A stretch of 64,000 nucleotides of DNA from positions 553,583-617,582 of the forward strand of contig KV454015.1 of NCBI GenBank assembly GCA_001661245.1, read 5' to 3'. The stretch comes from Pachysolen tannophilus NRRL Y-2460 (taxonomy: Eukaryota > Ascomycota > Pichiomycetes > Alaninales > Pachysolenaceae). Each line of letters opens with the position of its first letter. The stretch's first letter is position 1. This document shows, piece by piece, positions 1 through 9,479 of this stretch. The position numbers and the translations under genes were made by a program. The notes beneath the pieces were generated by a model. That model made no database searches, had not been told where the DNA came from, and worked only from the letters and a program-made list of their open reading frames with translations.

Positions 1-551
1 CCAGCAACGGTATTGTCCAACATTCCCGGATATGTTGGTTTCTGATACGATCTTCTAGGTACCCATAATTTCAACTTTCCATCTTCCGACAATTCAGGAG
101 GTATATAACCATTAATATGGACACCATAAGTTATAACACCTAATAACATACTAAAAGCTCTCTCAACTAACAAATATGGGGTATGAGAAGGATTATATAC
201 GACATAAAGCTCATTTCTCCAACCTTTCAATATATTGAAAGTATTCATCGATCTCCAAGCCTCTGCAATTTCTTTAAACTTTAAGTTTCTGGATTCAATT
301 GTATCCAACAGCGGAATTATAGCAACAGTCCTCAGTACTTCATCAACACTCACACAATCAGAATGCTCTTTAAACCTCTCAGCAACTAGCGGTAACATAT
401 AACCAATTAATGTACCATCATGAGCTAAAAATTTATATGTAGATTTCTCAAATAAACCATAACGGTTCACTTCATGAGCATAAGGTAAAACATCTATCTT
501 CCTAATCAATTCCACCAACGAGAACTTCTTATTACCTGATTCGGCTTCCAT
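1..551 (-). CDS. DUF4743/Nudix-family protein (YJR142W-like), 5' part only
   Basis: The reading frame starts at an ATG at 551 and runs off the left edge, so only about 183 N-terminal residues are present. The N-terminus begins MEAESGNKKFSLVELIRKID. The segment YGVHINGYIPPE, followed by LWVPRRS and then KPTYPGMLDNTVAG, is the hallmark junction of the DUF4743 domain, which precedes a Nudix hydrolase domain in fungal and plant proteins annotated as thiamine-pyrophosphokinase-related. The Nudix box itself would lie outside the window. In the family these enzymes are thought to act on damaged thiamine phosphates or similar nucleoside diphosphate-X substrates; that activity is inferred here. The gene is divergent from the TSC1 homologue, with about 400 bp between them. 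Confidence 0.85.
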   Translation of the reverse strand, partial: MEAESGNKKFSLVELIRKIDVLPYAHEVNRYGLFEKSTYKFLAHDGTLIGYMLPLVAERFKEHSDCVSVDEVLRTVAIIPLLDTIESRNLKFKEIAEAWRSMNTFNILKGWRNELYVVYNPSHTPYLLVERAFSMLLGVITYGVHINGYIPPELSEDGKLKLWVPRRSYQKPTYPGMLDNTVA

Positions 552-679
552 ATTCAACTCTTTCAAAGACCTACCAATACCTATCTATATATATATATAT
601 AAATCAATTATTATCAACCTTAAAAGAAGGTTTACTAGTACTATTTAATAGTACTAATAAACCAAAGGAAAGAAAAAAC

Positions 680-823
680 TTCTCCGTTTTGCATATGTTT
701 TCTCCTGGTTGGAAAATCCAAAATTCTCCGTACCGTTTCCGGAAAACATTTGAGTTTGTTTTCTCCTTTTTGGAGATTTTTGTTTTTTTTTATTTTCTCC
801 GTATCTCCGCCTTTTCTTCTCCG
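680..823. promoter_or_regulatory. Clustered TTCTCCG repeats in a divergent promoter
   Basis: The 552-956 gap between the Nudix gene and the TSC1 homologue holds four exact TTCTCCG copies, at 680-686, 724-730, 795-801 and 817-823. Partial copies lie at 700-705 (TTCTCC), 761-766 (TTCTCC) and 804-810 (TCTCCGC). All are in the same orientation. Read on the other strand the unit is CGGAGAA, which contains a CGG half-site of the kind bound by Zn2Cys6 proteins. The binding factor is unknown. A short (TA)n run lies at about 585-602. Confidence 0.5.
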
Positions 824-956
824 TTTAGATAACGAGTATATAAAATTTTAGGATACGGAAGAGGTGAATAAATACCAGCGAGTATTTAATCAATTTAATC
901 ATATTATTCATTTGTATTATTCCAAGATCAGATAGTGGCTTGGTGGTATATGGAAG

Positions 957-3900
957 ATGTCGGTGAAAACGCTGGTGAAGCTATTAGATGATGTTTTTCA
1001 GAAGAATAATAGCAGTGCGAGGGGTGAATTGATGGCGACTTTAAATCAAGTGGCCGAGACTTATATTACTTATGATTTAATAACGAGTGATTTTAGACCA
1101 ATAATCGATAAATTGTATGATATCTATGAGAACTCAACATTGACCTCTAATTTAGAGGATGAGATTTTGTTTATTGAAGTTTTGAACGTCTTAGGGGGTT
1201 GTTTTATTGATTATGATTCAATTCAGCTATTCGTCAAGAGATATATTAAGTATTCTATAGATAGTGCTGGATATGATTTAAAACTTTGTTCTTTATCAAG
1301 AAGTTTTATTTTGAAATTAACACTAATTGGGAATTTAGAAGGGAACAAAATTGGTAATAGTGATGATCAATATTTCAAATTGAAAAAATTTATTTCGGAC
1401 AGCGTTTTAAATTATTTAATTGAAATTTATTTAAATAAGATTGATATAATAGATGAAAAAATTGATAGATCAACACAGGATTATGAAGAGAGAAGGCGGT
1501 TTTTGATTTTGAACTGTAAAGACTTGTTGGTCGCACATGGAATCAAAGAAACCAAAAATTTATTAATAAAGATAGATGATCACTTGGTTCATAAAGAGTC
1601 TAGACTAAGAGCGTTAAAATTATTATCATCACTAGTGGCGGCACTGCCGCCTGATTTATATCAGATATTGGATACCAAAATGTTTGATAATTTACTCAAC
1701 TGTTTATGTTATGATAACTCAAGCTATTCAGTATCGGCCGCCAACTCGATATTGGTGATGTTATTACCTCATGTTTGTAGAGGTTTGAATCCATATTTAA
1801 TGGTGCTATTTGTAATATATTGTAGATTATTATGTTGGAATTTACAAGTTGAAGCATTTGAAGATGAAAATTATGATGACACTCCTCAAACAGAAAAATT
1901 GAATCCAATGGATAGTCAAAATTATGATAATAATGAATGGGAAATATTAGAAATGGAAGATGATGAAAATACTAATACAAGTATCGAAGTTTACAATTAT
2001 AAAAAATTATTTACTTACTTGTATGGGTTATATCCAATGACTTTTTTAAATTTTATCAAGAATCCATTAAAGTTTCTTGAATTAAACACAGAAAAGAATA
2101 ATTTCACAAGTCAAATTAATAGTATAATATCAAATGAAAAATTTGATGAATATGAAATCAGAGTGATATCTAAGGAATTACTTAAATGTTATGCCATCCA
2201 TGAAAATTTTTTCAACTATCTTACTTACGAAGAAGAGTTAAATGATGAACAAAGATGGAACCGATTAGGTAACTTTGAAGATATAGCAGTAGCTTGTTTA
2301 TCTTTAGATCAATACTCATTTCTTAAAGTTCCAGAAAATAATTATGGAGAAAATGAAATGAACAGTAACTTAACTTCATCTTTCATTCAAACAACCCCTT
2401 CAACTCAACAACAACAACAACAACTATCATTCAACAATAAACTCTCTAGTTCCACATCTATTGCTTCAAACCCCAAACTGTTGTTAGACTACCAGGTACT
2501 GGGTGACGATATAAATAATTTAATGGAATCACACAGACAATTATACTCTCATGGAACTGCTATAAGAAAAATGTCGAGCTCATCGTCATCTGCAATAAGT
2601 AACAGTAATTCAAGGAAATGTTCAATTATTAGCAATAACTTGGATGGAGAACAAAATACCAGTGCGATCAATACCAGTTATCAAGGAACAGCATTGGATT
2701 TTTACAAGCGTGAATTATTATTAATGAAAAATGAATTAGAATTCACTAATTATCTAAAAGATTTGAACAAGTTGAAATTGAAGAATCTTCAAGAGGAAGT
2801 ATTTAAAAGTTCCAAAGATTCTGTATCATTAGAGAATTCGTTAATGAATTTAAGATTAATAACTAATAAGAATGAAAAATTATTAATAGATTTGAACAAG
2901 TTAAAAGATGAATTTAATAAATTCAAAAATGATAGATTGAAATATGAAGAGTTAATTTTGAATAAAAACAAGGGTCTCAAGAAATCAAATGAAGAGTTTT
3001 CAGCCAAAATAGATGATCTCATAAGGGAAAATAAGAGTTTGAATGATCATACAGATAAATTCCAAAAACAACTAATTTCAAAAGATGATGAAATATTCAA
3101 ATTACAAATGACATTAAAAGATACTGAAGAAATATTCCAAAATATCAGCGGAGAAAAGGAAAATAACAAGAATAATTCGGAAAATGTTGATAAAACACTG
3201 GAAACACATTTGGGGGTCGATGTTGTTAATGATTTAAAAAATGAGAATCGAAATTTAATTTTGGAATTAGACTTGAAAAATTCTCAAATTGAATCTTTGA
3301 AAAACGATTACAACAATAAAATAAATTTGCTAAAATTTGACAATAGTTCATTATCAGAAAAGATTAAAGATTTGAAGGCAGACCACAGTGAATATTTCCA
3401 AAAGATTATCAAATCTTACGAATTCAAAATTGATGAATTATCTAGAAATCTAAAATTAGTTCAATCCTCACTTTATCTGAAAGAAAAGAAATTGATTACC
3501 TTAACCACTACACAGCCAATACCAATTAACACTAACTCGAATACAAGTAATAATAGTAGATCAGATGCTACTTCTAGTATTAGTAAAAACACCAGTCACG
3601 TCAATAGCAACAGTAATAATACCTCACTATTGGGTTATGATAGACCAGTTCTGGTCAACTCAGAGTCTTTTATGGGAAACTTTTCATCAGATCATTATGG
3701 AGACATTGATAACCGCATATTTGAAAGCAATCCACCAAAGACATCGTATTTGAATGCATATGGAGTTAAACATAACATTGATCGCAACGGCGTCAATAAT
3801 AGCAATGTTGGACGCTCGGCACGTCATTTGAATGGGTTAGCCAGTAATTTTTCATCTTCTACGAATGGTGGAAATGGTTCCAGTAACACTAATTCTAATG

Positions 3901-3959
3901 TCATTAAAGGTAGAGGTGGATTACAAACTAAAACGAGCAAGAAAGCTAACTGGATGTAG
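957..3959 (+). CDS. TSC1: Hamartin (Tsc1) family protein, TORC1 regulator
   Basis: This is a 1000-aa protein with an alpha-helical N-terminal half, a Ser/Asn/Gln-rich linker (poly-Gln near residue 484), a long coiled coil (about 580-850) and a low-complexity Ser/Asn tail. The start of the coiled coil, FYKRELLLMKNELEFTNYL, matches the characteristic fungal hamartin segment (consensus like LLLLRNELNFERYL). Length is close to S. pombe Tsc1 (about 900 aa). In the family, Tsc1 pairs with the GAP tuberin (Tsc2) and inhibits Rheb-TORC1 signalling on vacuolar or lysosomal membranes. S. cerevisiae lacks it. The call rests on the coiled-coil motif and architecture. A generic coiled-coil tether such as a Uso1-like protein is the main alternative, but the hamartin motif is specific. 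Confidence 0.72.
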   Translation: MSVKTLVKLLDDVFQKNNSSARGELMATLNQVAETYITYDLITSDFRPIIDKLYDIYENSTLTSNLEDEILFIEVLNVLGGCFIDYDSIQLFVKRYIKYSIDSAGYDLKLCSLSRSFILKLTLIGNLEGNKIGNSDDQYFKLKKFISDSVLNYLIEIYLNKIDIIDEKIDRSTQDYEERRRFLILNCKDLLVAHGIKETKNLLIKIDDHLVHKESRLRALKLLSSLVAALPPDLYQILDTKMFDNLLNCLCYDNSSYSVSAANSILVMLLPHVCRGLNPYLMVLFVIYCRLLCWNLQVEAFEDENYDDTPQTEKLNPMDSQNYDNNEWEILEMEDDENTNTSIEVYNYKKLFTYLYGLYPMTFLNFIKNPLKFLELNTEKNNFTSQINSIISNEKFDEYEIRVISKELLKCYAIHENFFNYLTYEEELNDEQRWNRLGNFEDIAVACLSLDQYSFLKVPENNYGENEMNSNLTSSFIQTTPSTQQQQQQLSFNNKLSSSTSIASNPKLLLDYQVLGDDINNLMESHRQLYSHGTAIRKMSSSSSSAISNSNSRKCSIISNNLDGEQNTSAINTSYQGTALDFYKRELLLMKNELEFTNYLKDLNKLKLKNLQEEVFKSSKDSVSLENSLMNLRLITNKNEKLLIDLNKLKDEFNKFKNDRLKYEELILNKNKGLKKSNEEFSAKIDDLIRENKSLNDHTDKFQKQLISKDDEIFKLQMTLKDTEEIFQNISGEKENNKNNSENVDKTLETHLGVDVVNDLKNENRNLILELDLKNSQIESLKNDYNNKINLLKFDNSSLSEKIKDLKADHSEYFQKIIKSYEFKIDELSRNLKLVQSSLYLKEKKLITLTTTQPIPINTNSNTSNNSRSDATSSISKNTSHVNSNSNNTSLLGYDRPVLVNSESFMGNFSSDHYGDIDNRIFESNPPKTSYLNAYGVKHNIDRNGVNNSNVGRSARHLNGLASNFSSSTNGGNGSSNTNSNVIKGRGGLQTKTSKKANWM

Positions 3960-4376
3960 GAGTCTTAATAATGGTGTACTTTATTTTAGCGTATTGTGTT
4001 AAACTTTATGAATTAACAATATATGTATATGTATATATAACTAACAAATGTAAATGATTACAAAGATAGATAGAAAACCTGGTCTGTTCGTACTTATTTA
4101 ACTCATCTCTTATCGCTTTCGTGTAATGATGTAAGTTCTCTTTTTTTGCATTAAACTATACCTTCCTTTTTTAGAAGATTTGCAGCTGCATGAATAGTTA
4201 TCATGAATATAACAAAATGACCTTTAGCTTATTCGAAGTTTATTGAAAGACAAAATGAGGAAGTGTCGGGGCAATATTTATTTAGTTTTTTCTTTATCCT
4301 TAGCTAGTCAATATTTGAAGTCAACTTCTTTGTAACTCTCTGGGGAAAAAAAAACGAAAGCGGTATTTAATAACTA

Positions 4377-4440
4377 ACCCCTTATTAAAGGGGTATTAAT
4401 CGCTTAAAAATACATGCATAAACGATTTTACCCCTTTTTT
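4377..4440. promoter_or_regulatory. Inverted CCCCT/AGGGG (STRE-like) elements in a 980-bp intergenic region
   Basis: The gap 3960-4939 between the TSC1 homologue and the Rua1-type gene contains a perfect 7-bp inverted repeat, ACCCCTT-ATTA-AAGGGGT, at 4377-4394. A third copy of ACCCCTTTT starts near 4430, and TGGGGAAAAA lies near 4341. CCCCT is the core of the stress response element bound by Msn2/4-type factors. Otherwise the gap is A/T-rich, with (TA)n at 4019-4038 and no recognisable gene or RNA. Confidence 0.4.
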
Positions 4441-4939
4441 TTTACATTCATGAAATTACAAGAAAGGCTAACTATTCTCAAAAGGAAGAAGTCAAAATGC
4501 ACCTATCGGTAACTAAAAGTGGATGGAAAGGTTAGCAATTAAAATTCAAAGTATGAAGTATGACATTTGATTTCGAGTTACCTTTTTACAAGTCTCTCCA
4601 TGCGGCTGAATTTTTCTTTGACTTTCTTTTTTTGAACTGGCGACAGTCGAAATTTAAAAGCTACATCTTAGTTCCAATCTCCTTGATTATGTCATAGAAT
4701 AGTTTAAGCAGTTGATGATCAGAATAGTGATTATTCAATCTAAACTTTATTTGCAGATGCCAGATTATACAAAATGATGGGAAGAACGGATGAGTATTTA
4801 AATGTGAATTTTTCTTTAAAAAAGCAGATGTAGAGAAAAGTAAGTCACTATTTTATTTTTTGCTTTCAACAGATTGTTTTCTATCTTCCCTTGGACGATT
4901 TTGTGCTAAGTTTTGGGTTATCTTTGTTAATTCTAAAAG

Positions 4940-6346
4940 ATGGTGTCAGCTTTCAAACCTTTAGTTTTGAAGACATCAGAAAGGTATAATCACAATACTA
5001 TCGAACATCAAAAAGATTCTCAGCCATTCTATTTACCTAAAAAGAAACAGTATGTAACTGAAGACTTCACTCACAACAATACCACCAAAAAGATAATCAA
5101 GCAAGAGCCGGATATGCTTGATTTGGTCAATCAAAATTTAACGAAATCGTCAGGTCGTAGTTTGAATGATCACATATATTCGATAGGAAAGGAAACTTCA
5201 TATTTTTACTATACGTTTGTTGTTTTACAAGAAAAATTAAGAAACAGCTTCAACTTTAGTAGAGACAAATTTTCAGATTGTTCTAAATTACAAAAACGCA
5301 ATTATGACAAAGGGATTGAAGAACTAAGTCAAACTTTTCTGCAAAATTTCTTACAGGCAAGAAAAGATCAAACTTCTAACATTTCCGATGACTTGATTTC
5401 AAGAACGCAGATGGTAATATCAAATTCAAGTAAAGAGAGACTAGAGAAAAAGGTAAAGTTCAGAGAACCTTTGGTTGTTGAAACAAATAATGATCAAAAA
5501 GAAAATGAGAACCAAGGATTGGAATATGTCCAAGGGGAATTTATAACTGGCTCCAAGATAAGTTCCTCTGCTTTAACTACACCTAATCCAGTTGTGATAC
5601 CAAAAACTTCCATACCTCAACTAGAATCAAATTCAATAAAAATTCCTGACAGTATTAATATAGAATTGCCAAGAACTCCAAGTGGTAGTAAGAGAAATGG
5701 AGCAATTTCATTGAAAAACCTTAAAAAATTGAAAAAATCACCTGAAAGGCACAAAAGTCAACCAGGACCGGCAGAACTAATAAAGAAAATAGAACCTTCA
5801 AATTTTCTACCACTTTCCACTTTTAGAGTAAAAAATTCTTTTAATATCAAACATTTTACTGATGATGAAGAATACACTTATGAATCAACCACAGATGATC
5901 CAAATACATTAACTCCATATGAAACTTTGATTAAGCAAGTTCCTAGAGCAGTTGGAAAAAACGGTAAAAAGAAACCAAATGGGCTCTGTCCTTACTGTGA
6001 AGTCCCCACTTTCAACGAGTTCAAAAACTCAAGCTACTTACATCACTTGAACAAACAACATGGTATTTTCTCCAATGGTGAGTTCATGCCTGACCCAATT
6101 GATTTCGGACTTTACCGCAGCGCTACTAAAGATAAAGGAATCAAGATCTTTGAAGGTCACAGATGTCCTTATCCTGATTGTGATGTGGTTTGCAGAATCT
6201 CAAGAGAAGGAAAAGGCAGTAGCATGAAGAATAGGTTTTTGGAATACTTGAGGCATACACTGGATGTGCATAAAAGGGGTAAAAAATTGGACATCAAACG
6301 TAAAAGGGAATCAAAAGAACTGGACAAAACAGCTGCTCTCTTTTGA
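4940..6346 (+). CDS. Putative zinc-finger regulator with Rua1_C (DUF4451) domain
   Basis: This is a 468-aa protein with a disordered, basic N-terminal two thirds and a C-terminal domain of about 115 residues carrying two zinc-type modules. The first is CPYC near 349, followed by HHLNKQH near 370. The second is HRCPYPDCDVVC near 405, followed by HTLDVH near 440. The order CPYC-H-H then CPYPDC-C-H, with the intervening FNEFKNSSYLHHLNKQHGI and FMPDP segments, resembles the fungal Rua1_C family, named for an Ustilago transcription factor. Sequence-specific DNA binding and nuclear location are inferred. The specific Candida orthologue is not recognised. The upstream gap is long, which suits a regulated gene, and contains STRE-like inverted repeats. 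Confidence 0.62.
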   Translation: MVSAFKPLVLKTSERYNHNTIEHQKDSQPFYLPKKKQYVTEDFTHNNTTKKIIKQEPDMLDLVNQNLTKSSGRSLNDHIYSIGKETSYFYYTFVVLQEKLRNSFNFSRDKFSDCSKLQKRNYDKGIEELSQTFLQNFLQARKDQTSNISDDLISRTQMVISNSSKERLEKKVKFREPLVVETNNDQKENENQGLEYVQGEFITGSKISSSALTTPNPVVIPKTSIPQLESNSIKIPDSINIELPRTPSGSKRNGAISLKNLKKLKKSPERHKSQPGPAELIKKIEPSNFLPLSTFRVKNSFNIKHFTDDEEYTYESTTDDPNTLTPYETLIKQVPRAVGKNGKKKPNGLCPYCEVPTFNEFKNSSYLHHLNKQHGIFSNGEFMPDPIDFGLYRSATKDKGIKIFEGHRCPYPDCDVVCRISREGKGSSMKNRFLEYLRHTLDVHKRGKKLDIKRKRESKELDKTAALF

Positions 6347-6530
6347 CTAGAACATACATACATACGTACATATATGTATATATATATATATAGATTAAAA
6401 AGACAAACACTGACTTACCAATACTCTGATACCAACTTTCTTGGAGCCAGGAAGCAATAAAGGACTAATACAAACACGAATTCAAGTCATAATCTCCACA
6501 AAGGTCGAATAGTAGCAACATAGTAAAGGG

Positions 6531-6560
6531 TGTCACGACACTACATATATGTGTCACGTG
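6531..6560. promoter_or_regulatory. TGTCACG repeats including a CACGTG E-box upstream of PXA2
   Basis: Two direct copies of GTGTCACG lie 21 bp apart (starting at 6530 and 6551). The second forms TGTCACGTG, with the palindromic CACGTG E-box at 6555-6560, a Cbf1/bHLH-type site, about 155 bp before the PXA2-like start codon. The rest of the 6347-6712 gap is A/T-rich with a (TA)n tract near 6371-6392. Confidence 0.4.
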
Positions 6561-6712
6561 TCATGGCATCTGTTGCTCACTATTTTTTTGAAAAGATAAA
6601 AGGTTTTCCCCTCTTATCTTTTAATAATCATTCCATTTATATGAAGATACTTTGAAATAGATCAAGATATGATTTTGGTTATAGGGATTTGTATTTAGGG
6701 TTCAGTTAGATT

Positions 6713-9310
6713 ATGGATGGATTAAAGAAAGTGTATGGTAATTATAGTGGGTTGATACTTAGTAGGTCAATTGTGAATTTTTACTATGGAAAGAGAAATA
6801 TTATATTGAAATCATTTTATTTGCTATTGTTGGTATACACAGTTATTGGGAGTACAAGCAAGAGAGAGGATAAGAATAGTCATTATAAAGAAACTAAAAA
6901 TGGGTTGGTAAAGGAGGGAAAGAGTGTGAGTGAGAGTGAGAATAAGAGGACAAGGAACGTGGGGATCATTAAAAAATCATCATTGCTTAAACTTATCTTA
7001 TCAATTATTAGTGTAAATAAGTTTGGTTATATAAAGGCGAATTCAGTTCTTGGAGTTTTAGCCTTGGAGATTTTTCTATTAATTTCTCGAGCTTTTTTAA
7101 CATTAAAAGTTGCTTCTTTGGATGGGGTTTTAGTTTCTGCTTTGGTTTCGAAAAAATACAAGAAATTCTTTTCAAATTTACTCTTTTGGATGCTGCTAGG
7201 TGTACCTGCATCTTTAACAAATTCATTATTGGCATTTTCAGAAAAGATATTATCAAAAAATATAAGAACTAATCTAACCAAGAATTTGCTTAATGACTAT
7301 TTACCGGATGATGATAAGAGTACTTTATACAAGTTACTTAATAGAACAAGCACTACAAATGATGCGTTGAGCAGATCTCAAAATCATGATTCAAAGCAAG
7401 AAAATTTAACATTAATTAATGACCCAAATCAAAGAATAACAACAGATGTTGAAAAATTTTCAAATTCTTTGGCTTCTTTACCTTCACAGTTACTTAAACC
7501 CTCATTAGACCTATTATTATGTGCTAATCGATTAGCAACAGCAGGCAAGAATTCTGCAGAAGGTGTAGTATTTCTTGGGTTAATTATTCATTTGTCAACT
7601 ATATTATTGAAATCTATAACTCCAAATTTTATCAAATTATCACGCAAGGGTAATGAATTGGAAAATAATTTTCATATGTTTCATTCAAAAATTGCACATA
7701 ATAGCGAAGAGATTGCCTTAACTAGAGGGCATAGAAGAGAATTGGATTTGATCGATATAGCTTATTATGAATTGGAGAAATTTAAAAGATTAGAGCTTAG
7801 AAGATTGGCATTTTATGATTTAATGATGAACTTTATTGTCAAATATTTTTGGGGAGCTTCTGGTTTAGTTTTATGTTCTATACCCATTTTTTCTCAAAAA
7901 TTGACGGGGGTTAAAGTAGATACAGATTATATATCAGCAAATTTCATAACTAATAGAAGGTTATTACTCAGTGCCTCTGGTTCATTAGGAAGATTAATTC
8001 ACAGTAAGAAAAATGTTCAGAATTTAATTGGATATACGGCCAAGATTATTGAATTTCAAACGGTTCTAGACGAAATAAATTCAGAGAAAAGAATTGAACA
8101 CAAGATTAATAGTTATGAGGGTGTAACATCATTCGTTGATGAACATAAAAAGTCAAACTTTAAGGCATTATTTGATTATATTACTACACCTTTTGAAATT
8201 TTAAGACCCGTACTTAAGGCTAGTACTCCCACCTTTTTGAGTAACTCTGAATCATCTTCAGGAGCAAGGGCTTCTAGTTTGGAGGAAAAAGAACAACCTT
8301 TAATTAGTGGTCCTAGGATTTTTTATGGAGACGAAATTACTTTTGATAGGATACCTTTGATAACGCCAAGTGGTAACTTATTAGTCAAAGACTTGTCATT
8401 TTCAATTAAGGCCAAAGATAATTTATTAATAATTGGTCCTAATGGCTGTGGAAAATCATCTTTATTTAGAATATTAGGTGGATTATGGACGGTAGAAGAA
8501 CCGGGAAAGTTAACTATTCCTTATAATAAGAAAGATTTATTTTACTTGCCTCAAAGAGCTTATTTAACCATGGGTACTTTGAAAGAGCAAATAATTTACC
8601 CCGATTCCATTGAAATGTTTAATGCAGGTATAGAGAAAGCAATGAAGTCGCCTGATAGTATAAAAATTGTTAAAGATGAGAAGTATTTAGTTCAGTTATT
8701 GAAAGTTGTTCATTTAGAACATTTAGTTGACGACTGTTTAACTTTAATTAAGCAAAATAATCAATATTCAGAGTCTAACTTAATAGATAATGATGTTTCT
8801 GCTTCTTTGGATTTACCTCGAAAATGGTCAGATGTACTATCTGGTGGTGAACAACAAAGATTGGCATTAGCAAGATTGTTTTACCACGAACCAAAGTTTG
8901 CTGTGCTAGATGAATGTACCTCTTCAATTTCCCCGGAATTAGAGCAAGAATGTTACGAGTATGCTATTTATCATTTAAACATTACCGTCTTGTCAGTATG
9001 TCACAGAACTTCTTTGTGGAAGTTTCACAATCATTTGTTGAAATTTGATCATGATGAAAGTAACAATGTAGTAGGAACAGTTAAGTTTACCAAGTTCGAC
9101 CCAATAACAAGATTAAAATATTACAATGAAAAACTCGAGAATGATAAGGAATTGAAAGATTTAGAGAACATATCAAGAAGGTTAGACGATTTGAAAAAAA
9201 TACAAGATGATCAAAGAAGTTTAAGTAGCTTGAGTTTGATGGACATGCAATCATCTTCCATTGCTTCAGAAAATAAGAGTATCGAAGGTAAAAGAAATGT
9301 AATAGGTTAA
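6713..9310 (+). CDS. PXA2: Peroxisomal ABCD-type half-transporter (PXA2-like)
   Basis: This is an 865-aa half-size ABC transporter of the adrenoleukodystrophy (ABCD) subfamily, with membrane segments in the N-terminal half and one nucleotide-binding domain. Walker A is GPNGCGKSS (about 573), the signature is LSGGEQQR (about 708) and Walker B is FAVLDE (about 729), followed by the family segment VCHRTSLWKFHNHLLKFD. The EAA-like loop NSEEIALTRGHRREL and the WGASGLVLCSIPIF segment are typical of ABCD proteins. In yeast, Pxa1 and Pxa2 heterodimerise to import long-chain acyl-CoA into peroxisomes for beta-oxidation. Assignment to Pxa2 rather than Pxa1 comes from remembered similarity in these segments and is less certain than the family. 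The Lys/Ser-rich insert near residues 45-85 is variable in the family. Confidence 0.85.
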   Translation: MDGLKKVYGNYSGLILSRSIVNFYYGKRNIILKSFYLLLLVYTVIGSTSKREDKNSHYKETKNGLVKEGKSVSESENKRTRNVGIIKKSSLLKLILSIISVNKFGYIKANSVLGVLALEIFLLISRAFLTLKVASLDGVLVSALVSKKYKKFFSNLLFWMLLGVPASLTNSLLAFSEKILSKNIRTNLTKNLLNDYLPDDDKSTLYKLLNRTSTTNDALSRSQNHDSKQENLTLINDPNQRITTDVEKFSNSLASLPSQLLKPSLDLLLCANRLATAGKNSAEGVVFLGLIIHLSTILLKSITPNFIKLSRKGNELENNFHMFHSKIAHNSEEIALTRGHRRELDLIDIAYYELEKFKRLELRRLAFYDLMMNFIVKYFWGASGLVLCSIPIFSQKLTGVKVDTDYISANFITNRRLLLSASGSLGRLIHSKKNVQNLIGYTAKIIEFQTVLDEINSEKRIEHKINSYEGVTSFVDEHKKSNFKALFDYITTPFEILRPVLKASTPTFLSNSESSSGARASSLEEKEQPLISGPRIFYGDEITFDRIPLITPSGNLLVKDLSFSIKAKDNLLIIGPNGCGKSSLFRILGGLWTVEEPGKLTIPYNKKDLFYLPQRAYLTMGTLKEQIIYPDSIEMFNAGIEKAMKSPDSIKIVKDEKYLVQLLKVVHLEHLVDDCLTLIKQNNQYSESNLIDNDVSASLDLPRKWSDVLSGGEQQRLALARLFYHEPKFAVLDECTSSISPELEQECYEYAIYHLNITVLSVCHRTSLWKFHNHLLKFDHDESNNVVGTVKFTKFDPITRLKYYNEKLENDKELKDLENISRRLDDLKKIQDDQRSLSSLSLMDMQSSSIASENKSIEGKRNVIG

Positions 9311-9479
9311 GAACGGAAATCAATTTTTTAAACAAATTATTTATTGCTATTCATGTATAAAACATCCCAAAAACTTTTTTTATTTCTATAAAATTAAAAT
9401 GTAATCAATACGGTCCAATAGATTATTTAAAATAAAACATATAATTCCTGCTTTTTTTGCTATATTTTTTTTTTTTTTT

